Below are positions 35,065 to 43,864 of a DNA stretch of 64,000 nt, piece after piece. The DNA lies in the NCBI GenBank assembly GCA_964643045.1, contig CAZXSC010000004.1, positions 1-64,000 of the forward strand, read 5' to 3'. Origin of the DNA: TMED23 sp964643045. Lineage in GTDB: Bacteria; Pseudomonadota; Alphaproteobacteria; Rhodospirillales; UBA2165. The notes under the pieces were generated by a model, which saw only the letters and a program-made list of their open reading frames with translations, made no database searches and was not told the origin of the DNA. Positions within the stretch are counted from its first letter, which is position 1; each line of letters starts with the position of its first letter. The position numbers and the translations under genes are program-made.

Positions 35065-36080
35065 AGAAAAAGATTGATTTGCCAATAATTTTAACTATGG
35101 GCGAACCAAGTGGGATTGGTGGAGAAATCGCCTTAAAAGCATGGCAATTGGGTCACACGAAATTGTCCCCATTTTGTATAATAGACTGCCCCAATAGACT
35201 TCAACAAATAAGTAATTCTATGAATCTCCAGGTGGATGTTGTCGAGATTGCGCGCGTAGAAGATACAGCAACTGTCTTTGAAAAAGCTCTACCTGTTTTG
35301 CCGATTAGGTTACCTGGGGAGATTGTACCAGGTGAATTAAATTCCTTGAATAACCAATCGGTTTTATTAGCTATTAAGCGGGCCACCAAATTAATCCAGA
35401 GCGGTAGAGCAATAGCAATGGTAACCAATCCCATACACAAAAATATACTTTATCAGTCCGGATTTTCGTACCCTGGTCATACGGAATACATAGCCGCTCT
35501 AGCCAAAATCAAAACAGAACCAGTTATGATGCTAGTATCCGATCGTTTGCGCGTTATCCCAGTTACTCGACATGTTGGCCTTCAAAAAGCAATTAAGATG
35601 CTAGAACCCAAACTTATCGTTAAGACAGCTCTGATCGCTAATGAAGCTCTCAAAAAGGATTTTCGCATTTCTAATCCTAGGATCGCGATAGCGGCACTGA
35701 ACCCTCATGCTGGTGAGGGCGGGATGATGGGCGATGAGGAAGAGACGTTCATTTATCCAGCTATTACTATCCTCAAAGAAAAGGGGTTATCTGTAATGGG
35801 TCCCGCACCTCCAGACACATTATTTCATAACGAAGCTCGGCAAAATTATGATGTTGTTCTCTGCATGTATCATGACCAGGCTCTCATACCGATCAAAACC
35901 TTGGATTTCGAATCTGCCGTAAATGTTACTCTGGGACTCCCTTTTATTCGCACCTCTCCCGATCACGGAACAGCTCTCAATATAGCGGGCAAGGGTTGCG
36001 CAAATGAGCAAAGCTTGGTCGCTGCAATTCGAATTGCGGGTAAAATGGCGGACACCCGATTAAAAACATCTTCATTATGA
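35061..36080 (+). CDS. pdxA: 4-hydroxythreonine-4-phosphate dehydrogenase
   Basis: NAD-dependent oxidation of 4-phosphohydroxy-threonine in pyridoxal phosphate synthesis. The 339-aa protein shows the family motifs 'MGEPSGIGGEIALKAW', 'GFSYPGHTEYIA', 'ALNPHAGEGGMMGDEE' and 'MYHDQALIPIKTLDF', the last three each holding one of the metal-binding histidines, and 'NVTLGLPFIRTSPDHGTA'. The GTG start at 35061 overlaps the surA stop (GTGA) and the gene's stop overlaps the ksgA ATG (ATGA), so the three are translationally coupled. The surA-pdxA-ksgA order is widespread in Proteobacteria. Confidence 0.96.
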   Translation: MKKKIDLPIILTMGEPSGIGGEIALKAWQLGHTKLSPFCIIDCPNRLQQISNSMNLQVDVVEIARVEDTATVFEKALPVLPIRLPGEIVPGELNSLNNQSVLLAIKRATKLIQSGRAIAMVTNPIHKNILYQSGFSYPGHTEYIAALAKIKTEPVMMLVSDRLRVIPVTRHVGLQKAIKMLEPKLIVKTALIANEALKKDFRISNPRIAIAALNPHAGEGGMMGDEEETFIYPAITILKEKGLSVMGPAPPDTLFHNEARQNYDVVLCMYHDQALIPIKTLDFESAVNVTLGLPFIRTSPDHGTALNIAGKGCANEQSLVAAIRIAGKMADTRLKTSSL

Positions 36081-36922
36081 CGGTTAAGCGGGATCAATTA
36101 ACGCCTTTGCGCGATATTCTAGTCAAGTATGATCTAATTCCAAACAAATCTCTGGGCCAACATTTCTTGTTAGATCAGAATCTCACCAACCGGATTGTCA
36201 AAGTAGCAGGAGAACCTAAAAGTAACCTTTCAGATTTTACAGTGATTGAAATTGGCCCAGGACCTGGCGGTTTAACCCGATCAATATTAGAACACAATCC
36301 CAAGCACCTATTTGTAATAGAGCGCGATGTCCGTTGTATAGAGATATTAAATACGTTGCGTGATTCTTATCCCGGCCAACTGACGGTCATAGCCGATAAT
36401 GCTCTGAATTCTAGTGGGACGAATTTAGGTCAGACGCCACGCCGTATTATTTCAAATTTACCATATAATATTTCAACAGTTCTTCTAACAAACTGGTTAC
36501 AAAGAATTAATGATATTAACCAAATGACCTTAATGTTCCAAAAAGAACTTGTTGACAGGATGACTGCAAAACCGTCGACCAAGGCTTACGGCAGGCTCAG
36601 CGTCATCACTCAGTGGCTCTGTGAGGCAAAATTAGAGTTTCATATCAACAAACGGGCCTTTATACCACCTCCGAAAGTGAGCTCCAGTCTTGTTACATTA
36701 AAACCTCGGCCAATACCGCTTCATCCAGCACAATTCAAATACATGGAAATAGTAACTTCCGCTGCTTTTGGCCAACGAAGAAAGATGTTGCGGTCCTCGC
36801 TTAAATCGTTGGATATTAACTTTGTGTCCCTTGGTATTGACCAAAAAGCACGAGCTGAAAATTTAACAATTGAGGAATTTGCCGTACTAGCTCAAGTCAT
36901 AGAGGAACGCTCTTGTGACTAA
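36077..36922 (+). CDS. rsmA: 16S rRNA (adenine1518/1519-N6) dimethyltransferase
   Basis: KsgA/RsmA dimethylates two adjacent adenines in helix 45 of 16S rRNA late in 30S assembly. The 281-aa protein has 'NKSLGQHFLLDQNLTNRIV', the SAM-binding 'VIEIGPGPGGLTRSIL', 'FVIERDVRCIEIL', the catalytic 'NLPYNIST', and the C-terminal 'FGQRRKMLRSSLKSL'. It is last in the lptF-to-ksgA run. Its stop is separated from the convergent gmk stop by a single base, and the two stops lie in a 15-nt palindrome, so there is no room for an intrinsic terminator. Confidence 0.96.
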   Translation: MTVKRDQLTPLRDILVKYDLIPNKSLGQHFLLDQNLTNRIVKVAGEPKSNLSDFTVIEIGPGPGGLTRSILEHNPKHLFVIERDVRCIEILNTLRDSYPGQLTVIADNALNSSGTNLGQTPRRIISNLPYNISTVLLTNWLQRINDINQMTLMFQKELVDRMTAKPSTKAYGRLSVITQWLCEAKLEFHINKRAFIPPPKVSSSLVTLKPRPIPLHPAQFKYMEIVTSAAFGQRRKMLRSSLKSLDINFVSLGIDQKARAENLTIEEFAVLAQVIEERSCD

Positions 36923-36923
36923 C

Positions 36924-37574
36924 TTAGTCAGATCCCCTTAAATTCTGAACAAACTCATGGAGGCCTATCTGGCGTTCGATACAGATGCGTTCGGCAGCAA
37001 CAATTTTTTCTACGCATTGGACACTTTTTTTTATATTATCATTAACAATAACGTATTTATATTCTCTGTAGTGGCTCATTTCATCTGCTGCTTTAGCCAT
37101 ACGCTGTTGAACAATCAACGCAGGATCTTGCGCCCGCGCCCGAAGTCGTTTCTCAAGCTCCATTATGTTTGGCGGAAGAATAAACACACTGACTAGATCT
37201 TTCTTTGCATTTTCATTGTCGGCTAATTGCTGTGTGCCTTGCCAATCTATATCAAACAAAATATCCCGTCCATTTAACAAAGCCTCTTCTACAGGCTTTT
37301 TCGGAGTGCCATAAAAATTACCAAATACCTTTGCGTGTTCCAACAACTCTCCTTGGCTTATCATTTGTTCAAATTTTTCCTCAGTTACAAAAAAATAATC
37401 TTCGCCGTCAACCTCGCCAGGTCGGATTTGCCGAGTGGTAGCAGAAACCGACATCGTCAAATCTGGATCACGTTCTAACATTGCACGGGAAATGGTCGTT
37501 TTTCCGGCTCCTGAGGGAGAGGATAAAACGAGCATTAAACCACGTCGAGAAAAAGAATTATTAATATTACTCAA
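36924..37574 (-). CDS. gmk: Guanylate kinase
   Basis: Phosphorylates GMP to GDP. The 216-aa protein has the P-loop 'LSSPSGAGKTTISR', the GMP-binding 'SVSATTRQIRPGEVDGEDY', 'FGNFYGTPKKPVEEAL' and 'DILFDIDWQGTQQL', and the lid region 'RLRARAQDPALIVQQRM'. It overlaps yicC by 8 nt at its start, the usual yicC-gmk arrangement. It is the last gene of the minus-strand run that begins at fabD. Confidence 0.97.
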   Translation of the reverse strand: MSNINNSFSRRGLMLVLSSPSGAGKTTISRAMLERDPDLTMSVSATTRQIRPGEVDGEDYFFVTEEKFEQMISQGELLEHAKVFGNFYGTPKKPVEEALLNGRDILFDIDWQGTQQLADNENAKKDLVSVFILPPNIMELEKRLRARAQDPALIVQQRMAKAADEMSHYREYKYVIVNDNIKKSVQCVEKIVAAERICIERQIGLHEFVQNLRGSD

Positions 37575-38481
37575 TATTCTGCACCTGCTCTCGGTACTGT
37601 TCTATTATTGCTTTCAATTCAAGCCCAATCTTGGACAAGTCGATGTCAGAGGCCTTGGAGCAAAGTGTATTTACCTCCCTATTAATCTCTTGACATAAAA
37701 AATCAAGTTGCCTGCCAATAACTCCGCCTTTTTCCATCAAAGAACCAGCAGATTCGATATGGGCTTGAAGCCTGTCTAACTCTTCCCGAATATCCGCTTT
37801 GACCATCAAAACAGCAGCTTCTTGCGCTAAACGTTCATCCGGAATCGCAGGAACGGTTTCTAGCAGCTCCTCTACTTTATTAGTTAGATTTTCGCGAATA
37901 GTGGCCGGCTGTAAGGCAGCAATATTTGCGGCCTCATCACAAAGATTAATAATAATGCTCAACTGATCAAATAACACCTTACCAATACGCGCTCCTTCTT
38001 CAATTCGGCTTCGTGTCAATGATTCTAGAGCGACATGCAGGCTTTTAACGACCTCTTTTTCAGGCCCCATATGGCCAATACTTCCTGTATCTTCGATAAC
38101 AAGTTCAATAACGCCTCGAGCAGCAAGGAGTCCATCAACACGGGGTTCCGCAAATCCTTTCGAATTTCTTTGTAGCTCTTTAGTGATATCAATAAGCTGG
38201 TTGAGCCAAGTTCGATTTATCTGAAAGCGATTTACTTGCGGCTTTTCTTGAACAGTAAGATTCACATTGAAGTTACCCCGTTTGAAAGAACTTCCAATTG
38301 CTGATCTTGCTATCGCATCAAGTTTTTCATAGCCCTGTGGTAGACGACATCGAATATCTAGACTTCTACCATTCACACTCTTTATTTCCCACATCCAGCT
38401 AAAGTCGTCCTTACTGCCACTAATACTCGCAAACCCAGTCATACTAGAAATAGGAAATTTATTCACAGTTTTACTATTCAT
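37567..38481 (-). CDS. yicC: YicC/YloC-family endoribonuclease
   Basis: A 304-aa protein of the YicC family, whose members are reported as RNA endonucleases acting on sRNAs and mRNAs. The N-terminal domain has 'SMTGFASISGS' and 'WEIKSVNGRSLDIRCRLPQGYE'. The C-terminal domain has the conserved 'EELDRLQAHIESAGSLMEKGGVIGRQLDFLCQEINREVNTLCSKASD', highly typical of the family. gmk follows with an 8-nt overlap. A 229-nt gap separates it from mltG upstream. Confidence 0.93.
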   Translation of the reverse strand: MNSKTVNKFPISSMTGFASISGSKDDFSWMWEIKSVNGRSLDIRCRLPQGYEKLDAIARSAIGSSFKRGNFNVNLTVQEKPQVNRFQINRTWLNQLIDITKELQRNSKGFAEPRVDGLLAARGVIELVIEDTGSIGHMGPEKEVVKSLHVALESLTRSRIEEGARIGKVLFDQLSIIINLCDEAANIAALQPATIRENLTNKVEELLETVPAIPDERLAQEAAVLMVKADIREELDRLQAHIESAGSLMEKGGVIGRQLDFLCQEINREVNTLCSKASDIDLSKIGLELKAIIEQYREQVQNIE

Positions 38482-38689
38482 TGGCCCTAGATAGCATATT
38501 CTGCTTAATATGACATTGCAAAAATGTTTGATATTGCAAAGAAAACAATATTACCAATAATTCTGAAAATATTTCTTTTTACAAAATCTAGTCCCACTTT
38601 AATTGCAGGACGACCTATTCGGTTCCTTTTTAAGGTGAACAAACTCACCCCGTATTTATTCCATTTTGTTGAAACTACAATGTGTCTAT

Positions 38690-38707
38690 TAATAGCAAAT
38701 GCTATTA
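38690..38707. repeat. Short hairpin-forming inverted repeat after mltG
   Basis: TAATAGC (38690-38696) and GCTATTA (38701-38707) pair perfectly around an AAAT loop, just past the mltG stop. The stem is AT-rich and no T-run follows on the minus strand, so terminator function is doubtful. The rest of the 229-nt gap to yicC shows no recognisable gene. Confidence 0.3.
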
Positions 38708-38710
38708 GTT

Positions 38711-39670
38711 CTACTTCAAAAGTTTGCGCCACTTTGCAACGTTGCGATTATGTTCAGCTAAACTTTCAGCAAAAAGATGTCCCCCCGTACCATCCGCAAC
38801 AAAATATAGTTCATTAGTATTAGCCGGTTGCACCACGGCTCTTATTGCCGCCCGTCCGGGATTAGCTATAGCTCCAGGAGGGAGACCATTAATCAGGTAT
38901 GTATTATAAGGGCTGGAAGTTTTGAGATCTTCACGAGTTAAAGCACGTTGGAGTTCCCATTGTCCTTTTGTAATGCTATAATTCACCGTCGGATCCGATT
39001 GCAGTCTCATATTACGGCGCAAGCGATTTAAAAATACTCCAGCAACACGCGGTCGCTCTAACGGAGTTCCTGTTTCTTTTTCAACAATTGATGCCAAAAT
39101 AAGCACATCTTTAATATTTGATAATGGCAAGTCTGGTGAACGGTTTGCCCACGAAGCTGTCAGTGTATTTTTCATACCATTTTTCATACGTTTTATTAGA
39201 CTATTTCTCCTATCTCCATAGGTAAAATAATAAGTCTCGGGCAATAATTCTCCCTCACCGAGAGGTATGGTAACCTTGCCAACTAAACCGTCTGTATCTT
39301 CTAATATCTGGAGAACTTTTCTGTTAGTTAGACCCTCCGCAATGGTAAGTCGCCGAACAACTTGCTTACCTTGTTGCAATATATCCAAAACACCTTCAAC
39401 ACTTACGTTCTTGGGAAAAGAAAACTCGCCCGCCTGTAGTCCTTTCTTTGCACCCAAAGTTCGAGCGGCAATACTAAGAATTATCGGAATTTCAATTACT
39501 TTATTACGTGCGAGTAAAATCGCAATTCGCTCAATGCTAGTCCCACGTGGGATTACGACAATTTTATTTTCACGTAAGTTTCCCGGCTGAATAAATTCCG
39601 AGTAACCCCAAGTGCCAAGACCTGAAAGTACCGTTATTAATAGAAGGAATAGAATAATTAGCCAACGCAT
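38711..39670 (-). CDS. mltG: Endolytic peptidoglycan transglycosylase MltG
   Basis: Cleaves nascent peptidoglycan strands in the inner membrane and so sets glycan chain length. The 319-aa YceG-family protein has an N-terminal membrane anchor ('IILFLLLITVLSGLGTWGY'), a LysM-like subdomain ('VIPRGTSIERIAILLARNKVI'), and the catalytic domain with 'GELLPETYYF' and 'ASIVEKETGTPLERPRVAGV', where Glu197 corresponds to the catalytic Glu of E. coli MltG. 'LQSDPTVNYSI' and 'SPYNTYLINGLPPGAIANPG' are also characteristic. It follows fabF by 17 nt. Confidence 0.95.
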   Translation of the reverse strand: MRWLIILFLLLITVLSGLGTWGYSEFIQPGNLRENKIVVIPRGTSIERIAILLARNKVIEIPIILSIAARTLGAKKGLQAGEFSFPKNVSVEGVLDILQQGKQVVRRLTIAEGLTNRKVLQILEDTDGLVGKVTIPLGEGELLPETYYFTYGDRRNSLIKRMKNGMKNTLTASWANRSPDLPLSNIKDVLILASIVEKETGTPLERPRVAGVFLNRLRRNMRLQSDPTVNYSITKGQWELQRALTREDLKTSSPYNTYLINGLPPGAIANPGRAAIRAVVQPANTNELYFVADGTGGHLFAESLAEHNRNVAKWRKLLK

Positions 39671-39687
39671 TCCGCTTACAATAAACT

Positions 39688-40950
39688 TTATGAGAACTCA
39701 GACAAAACTAGACTAGCATTCGTTCCACCAAATCCAAAAGAATTTGATAGTACATTTTTTACGCGCCGTTCCTGGGCTGTATGTGGAACAAGATTAATAT
39801 CGCACCCCTTCGAAGGATCGTCTAGATTCAAAGTTGGCGGCACCACATTGTGCTTAATTGCTAACAATGCAAAGATAGCTTCGACAGCGCCAGCAGCACC
39901 CAATAAATGTCCAATTGAGGATTTGGTTGATGACATTGCCATTTCTTTAACCCCATTCCCAAATAGACGTTTTACTGCATTGAGTTCAATAATATCCCCC
40001 AGTGGTGTCGAAGTTCCATGCGCATTTATATAATCAATGTCCATTGGATTTAATGCTGCACGTTTTATAGCTATTTCCATCGCTCTATACGCCCCATTAC
40101 CATCGTCGGCTGGGGCCGTAATATGATGCGCATCCCCCGACATGCCATAACCAAGAATCTCAGCATAGATGTTAGCGCCGCGCTTTTTTGCATGCTCAAG
40201 TTCTTCGAGCACAACGACTCCTGCTCCTTCGCCGATTACAAAACCATCTCGAAGCTTATCCCAGGGCCTAGAGGCTTTCTCAGGATAATCATTAAAAGCA
40301 GTTGATAAGGCCCTTGCTTGAGCAAAACCGTGAACGCCAAGTTTACAAATTGCGGCCTCTGTCCCACCTGCAATCATAACTTCGGCATCTTCCCACATGA
40401 TCATACGGGAAGCATCTCCAATAGCATGGGCACCTGTCGAACAAGCAGTTACAACTGCATGGTTGGGGCCCTTAAAACCATGTTTAATCGCCACATGCCC
40501 TGATACTAGATTTATCAAACTTGCAGGGATAAAGAATGGGCTAAGGCGACGAGAACTTCCTCCGTGTAATAACAATGCCCCTTTTTCAATTTCAGATAAA
40601 CCGCCAATACCGGAACCGATGAGAACTCCCGTTCTTTCAAGACTTTCATTATCAGTTGGGTGCCAACAAGCGTCCGTTATCGCGAGGTCAGCTGCGACTA
40701 GGCCAAATTGAATAAATGTGTCCATCCTTCGTTGGTCTTTTTCGGTTATAAAATCCCCTTCATTAAAACTTCCTTCAGTCCCTTCTCCCCTAGGCACCTC
40801 GCCAGCTATTCGAGATGACAGTTCCGACGCATCAAAAGATTTAATAGGTCCTAATCCAGAGTCTCCCTCAATCAATCTTTTCCACGTCAAATCTGCTCCA
40901 CATGCAAGCGGAGTGACAAGACCAACTCCTGTAACAACCACACGTCTCAT
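39688..40950 (-). CDS. fabF: Beta-ketoacyl-ACP synthase II
   Basis: Elongating condensing enzyme of type II fatty-acid synthesis. The 420-aa protein has the thiolase-fold active site: Cys170 in 'VVTACSTGAHAIGDA', His311 in 'NAHGTSTPLGD', Lys343 and His348 in 'STKSSIGHLLGAAGAVE'. 'NSFGFGGTNASLV' closes the sequence. Its place after acpP and before mltG is the standard alphaproteobacterial order. Confidence 0.97.
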   Translation of the reverse strand: MRRVVVTGVGLVTPLACGADLTWKRLIEGDSGLGPIKSFDASELSSRIAGEVPRGEGTEGSFNEGDFITEKDQRRMDTFIQFGLVAADLAITDACWHPTDNESLERTGVLIGSGIGGLSEIEKGALLLHGGSSRRLSPFFIPASLINLVSGHVAIKHGFKGPNHAVVTACSTGAHAIGDASRMIMWEDAEVMIAGGTEAAICKLGVHGFAQARALSTAFNDYPEKASRPWDKLRDGFVIGEGAGVVVLEELEHAKKRGANIYAEILGYGMSGDAHHITAPADDGNGAYRAMEIAIKRAALNPMDIDYINAHGTSTPLGDIIELNAVKRLFGNGVKEMAMSSTKSSIGHLLGAAGAVEAIFALLAIKHNVVPPTLNLDDPSKGCDINLVPHTAQERRVKNVLSNSFGFGGTNASLVLSEFS

Positions 40951-41023
40951 TTTGATTCGCGGTATTTTGTTTAATTAAATATAGAAAATACTTGTTTCAA
41001 ATCGGCGCAAAGCGGGTTATTAC

Positions 41024-41257
41024 TCAGTCCTGAGAAGAAAGAAAATCAACCGCATCTTTGACCGTCAAGATTTTTTCGGCAGCGTCATCAGGGATTTCAC
41101 AACCAAATTCTTCTTCAAACGCCATAACGAGCTCAACCGTATCAAGACTATCAGCCCCAAGGTCATCGATAAAACTTGCTGTATCCGTTACTTTGTCTGC
41201 CTCTTGGCCCAAATGTTCCACGATTATATCTTTCACGCGTTCTGCAATATCACTCAT
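41024..41257 (-). CDS. acpP: Acyl carrier protein
   Basis: The 77-aa acidic carrier of growing acyl chains. Ser37 in 'DDLGADSLDTVELVMAFEEE' is the phosphopantetheine attachment site. A four-helix layout and low pI are evident from the sequence. A purine-rich GAGGTAAA lies just before the ATG at 41257. The 177-nt gap upstream may hold its own promoter, as is common for the abundant ACP; a TTGCAT box near 41313-41318 is a weak candidate. Confidence 0.97.
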   Translation of the reverse strand: MSDIAERVKDIIVEHLGQEADKVTDTASFIDDLGADSLDTVELVMAFEEEFGCEIPDDAAEKILTVKDAVDFLSSQD

Positions 41258-41434
41258 TTATTTTACCTCACTAATTTCGTATTTCACTTTAATGCCGCTA
41301 TGCAACCCATAAGGAAACAGCCCACTAAAAAAGCATCACCATCACTCACTCGTTCATGGGTAACTAACATACTTTGATTTGCATTACCAGACCCACCACA
41401 TGACATAAAATAATTCTTTTAATCATAGCAAAAT

Positions 41435-42172
41435 TTATATCATGCTCATCCCACCGTTCACATGCAGTGTCTGGCCGGTTATATAACTAGCTTCATCACT
41501 CGCCAGAAAAACAGCGCCAGAAGCCACATCTTCAACTTGCCCAAAACGTCCTGCAGGGATTGCTCCTTGTACTGTATCTTTTTGTTTATCGGTTAGAGAA
41601 TCGGTCATTGGGGTAATTATAAATCCGGGTGCAATACAATTAACGGTTATCCCACGTGATGCAACTTCTTGTGCCAATGATTTTGACATACCAATAATTC
41701 CAGCTTTCGATGCTGCATAATTTGCTTGCCCTGCGTTTCCAGTCACACCGACGATCGAAGTAATACTTATAATCCGGCCGAAGCGTTGTTTCATCATACC
41801 ACGCAAGCAAGCCTTTGATAGCTGAAAGGCAGCTTTCAAATTAATATCCAATACTGTATCCCAATCTTCATCCGAAATTCTCATCAATAAATTATCGCGA
41901 CTTAACCCGGCATTATTGACTAAAATATCAATTCCGCCCATAGCTTCGTTGCAAGCAATTACTAATTCCCGAATCCCTTCCAAGCTCGCAAGGTCACACG
42001 CAACCACATCTGCACGTTCTGATAATTCAGCGGCCAATTGATTAAGAACATCTAATTTTGTACCAGATAGAATGACCGTCGCTCCTTGATCATGCAGTTC
42101 TTTCGAAATTGCTTTACCAATACCCCCTGATGCTCCTGTGATCAGCGCCCGTTTTCCAGAAAGATCAAACAT
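41435..42172 (-). CDS. fabG: 3-oxoacyl-ACP reductase
   Basis: NADPH-dependent reduction of 3-oxoacyl-ACP in fatty-acid elongation. A 245-aa short-chain dehydrogenase with 'ALITGASGGIGKAI', 'LVNNAG', and the catalytic Ser139, Tyr152 and Lys156 ('NYAASKAGIIG'). The C-terminus reads 'SYITGQTLHVNGGMSMI', the FabG form. It lies 24 nt after fabD and 177 nt before acpP. Confidence 0.97.
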   Translation of the reverse strand: MFDLSGKRALITGASGGIGKAISKELHDQGATVILSGTKLDVLNQLAAELSERADVVACDLASLEGIRELVIACNEAMGGIDILVNNAGLSRDNLLMRISDEDWDTVLDINLKAAFQLSKACLRGMMKQRFGRIISITSIVGVTGNAGQANYAASKAGIIGMSKSLAQEVASRGITVNCIAPGFIITPMTDSLTDKQKDTVQGAIPAGRFGQVEDVASGAVFLASDEASYITGQTLHVNGGMSMI

Positions 42173-42196
42173 TCAAAACTCCTTTTATCATAATAT

Positions 42197-43138
42197 TCAA
42201 AGTGACTGCAAAAATCTCTCAATGCCTGAGGGATCTTGAATAGAAAAACTTTCCAATCCTCGGTCAATCCGCCGCGTCAATCCTGTTAAAACCTGTCCCG
42301 CACCAACTTCAACTAAAGTATCAACCCCATTATCTTTCATAAAAAGGACGCTTTCTCTCCAGCGTACGCAAGAGGTGACTTGTTCTATCAAAAGCTTGCG
42401 AATTTCATCTGCTGCCGTGTGTCCACTTGCCGTTACATTAGAAACTATCGGAATAATTGGCTTATCAATTTGTAACTTTGCTAATTCTACTTCCATAGTA
42501 TCTGCTGCAGGGTCCATCATGGCACAGTGAAAAGGAGCACTCACAGGCAATATTATACTGCGTTTAGAGCCTTTTCTTGCGGCTAATTCAATGGCACGGT
42601 TTATGGCCGTAGTCGCACCACTTAAAACAATTTGACCAAACGCATTATCATTCGCAGCGGAACAGACTTCACCTTGAGCAGCCTCATTGGTTATCTCTTT
42701 TGCAAGATCCAGGTCAATACCGATGAGTGCAACCATACTGCCTTTGCCGAGTGGAACCGCCTCTTGCATAGCAATTCCCCGGACACGTAAAATGCGCGCA
42801 GCATCTATTATTCCAAAGGATTTTGCTGCTGTCAGAGCCGAATATTCGCCCAGAGAATGCCCAGCAACAAATTTTGCTTTTTCAGCAATTTTAAGACCAC
42901 CCTCTGTCTCTAATACACGCATGATAGCGGCACTTACAGCCATCAGAGCTGGCTGCGCATTAGCGGTTAAGGTTAATTCTTCGGCCGGGCCATTGAACAT
43001 GACTTTTGATAGCGGTTGTTCTAATGCATCATCAATTTCTTCAAACATTTCATTTGCGATAGGAAATGTATTAGCTAATTCTAGCCCCATACCAACAAAT
43101 TGTGACCCCTGACCAGGAAATACAAAAGCAATGCCCAT
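42197..43138 (-). CDS. fabD: Malonyl-CoA:ACP malonyltransferase
   Basis: Loads malonyl groups onto ACP. The 313-aa protein has 'FVFPGQGSQFVGMG' at the N-terminus, the nucleophile Ser95 in 'VAGHSLGEYSAL', the catalytic His in 'VSAPFHCAMM' and 'VEVGAGQVLTGL' at the C-terminus. It is the first gene of the minus-strand fab run. A good promoter (TTGACA, 16 nt, TATCAA) lies ~60-85 nt upstream. Confidence 0.97.
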   Translation of the reverse strand: MGIAFVFPGQGSQFVGMGLELANTFPIANEMFEEIDDALEQPLSKVMFNGPAEELTLTANAQPALMAVSAAIMRVLETEGGLKIAEKAKFVAGHSLGEYSALTAAKSFGIIDAARILRVRGIAMQEAVPLGKGSMVALIGIDLDLAKEITNEAAQGEVCSAANDNAFGQIVLSGATTAINRAIELAARKGSKRSIILPVSAPFHCAMMDPAADTMEVELAKLQIDKPIIPIVSNVTASGHTAADEIRKLLIEQVTSCVRWRESVLFMKDNGVDTLVEVGAGQVLTGLTRRIDRGLESFSIQDPSGIERFLQSL

Positions 43139-43194
43139 TACTTACCCTGAGTTCTTTTTTGTCGCATTTTATTAATAAAACCCCTTTGAAGTGA

Positions 43195-43222
43195 TTGATA
43201 AACGAAGCACTAAAAGTGTCAA
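43195..43222 (-). promoter_or_regulatory. Candidate fabD promoter
   Basis: On the minus strand, TTGACA (43217-43222) is followed after 16 nt by TATCAA (43195-43200). The -35 box is a perfect consensus. The predicted transcript start lies about 50 nt before the fabD ATG. Confidence 0.55.
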
Positions 43223-43275
43223 GATATCTATCCAGCTAAAGTCGAAAAAGATAAAATATTTTGCTCCGTGAACCC

Positions 43276-43303
43276 TTGCACTCACAAAATTTATCTATAT
43301 AGT
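43276..43303 (+). promoter_or_regulatory. Candidate rpsF operon promoter
   Basis: TTGCAC (43276-43281), 16 nt, TATAGT (43298-43303) on the plus strand. The predicted transcript starts near 43310, giving a leader of about 85 nt before rpsF that contains the hairpins described at 43323-43370. Confidence 0.5.
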
Positions 43304-43322
43304 GCCGCCCGCATATTTCCTT

Positions 43323-43370
43323 GCCAGTTTTAACTGGCTATGCCCTTTTAGCCAAACCGGTAATCGGGCT
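43323..43370 (+). promoter_or_regulatory. Structured rpsF leader, possible S6:S18 autoregulatory element
   Basis: GCCAGTT (43323-43329) pairs perfectly with AACTGGC (43332-43338). Downstream, AGCC (43350-43353) can pair with GGCT (43367-43370), enclosing an unpaired 'CCGG' segment. Many bacteria regulate rpsF through an S6:S18-binding leader whose key part is a CCG-containing bulge. The location and the CCG fit, but I cannot confirm the fold against the known model. Confidence 0.35.
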
Positions 43371-43393
43371 GAGACAAGCCAAAAGGATAAACT

Positions 43394-43864
43394 ATGAGTT
43401 TATATGAAAGTGTCATTATAGTACGACAAGAAGCCACTAGCCAGCAGGTGGAGTCACTTGCTGAATTGCTTGAAGGTATTATCGAAGAAAATGCGGGAAA
43501 GGTTAGAAAAAGAGAATATTGGGGTCTTCGTTCTCTTGCTTATAAAATCAAAAAGAATAGAAAAGGTCATTATGTTCTTCTAAATATCGAAGCTCAATCC
43601 GCGGCTGTTCATGAAATGGAACGCCAAATGCGCTTGAATGAAGATATCCTTCGTTATTTAACTTTGCGGATCGATGAAGTTGAGGAAGGTCCATCAATAC
43701 CAGCTCAAATACAAAACCGAGCCCAACAGTCTGGTGATGGCTACGATAAAAAATTACCTGAAGATCAAACTGGCTCCGAAGTAGAAGACAAATTGAGTGT
43801 GGATCCGGTAACTGAAAATGTTATTGAAAACAAGACCGAGAATGTGTCTGTAGGGGATGAATAA
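43394..43864 (+). CDS. rpsF: 30S ribosomal protein S6 with acidic C-terminal tail
   Basis: S6 binds S18 on the 30S platform. The first ~100 residues are the S6 fold: 'YESVIIVRQEATSQQVESLA', 'EYWGLRSLAYKIKKNRKGHY', and 'RLNEDILRYLTLRIDEV'. The protein is 156 aa, longer than the common ~95-135; residues from ~115 are a low-complexity tail rich in Asp, Glu and Asn. Its stop TAA overlaps the rpsR ATG (TAATG). AAAGGA lies ~8 nt upstream of the start. Confidence 0.96.
   Translation: MSLYESVIIVRQEATSQQVESLAELLEGIIEENAGKVRKREYWGLRSLAYKIKKNRKGHYVLLNIEAQSAAVHEMERQMRLNEDILRYLTLRIDEVEEGPSIPAQIQNRAQQSGDGYDKKLPEDQTGSEVEDKLSVDPVTENVIENKTENVSVGDE

Noticed and set aside
36916..36930. Palindrome at the ksgA/gmk junction as a bidirectional terminator
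   Set aside because: The stem is only 7 bp with a 1-nt centre and no T-run on either side, so it cannot form a normal intrinsic terminator.
38505..38817. Two overlapping small frames on opposite strands between yicC and mltG
   Set aside because: Neither has a Shine-Dalgarno or a recognisable domain, and both run into the mltG gene. The gap is treated as non-coding.
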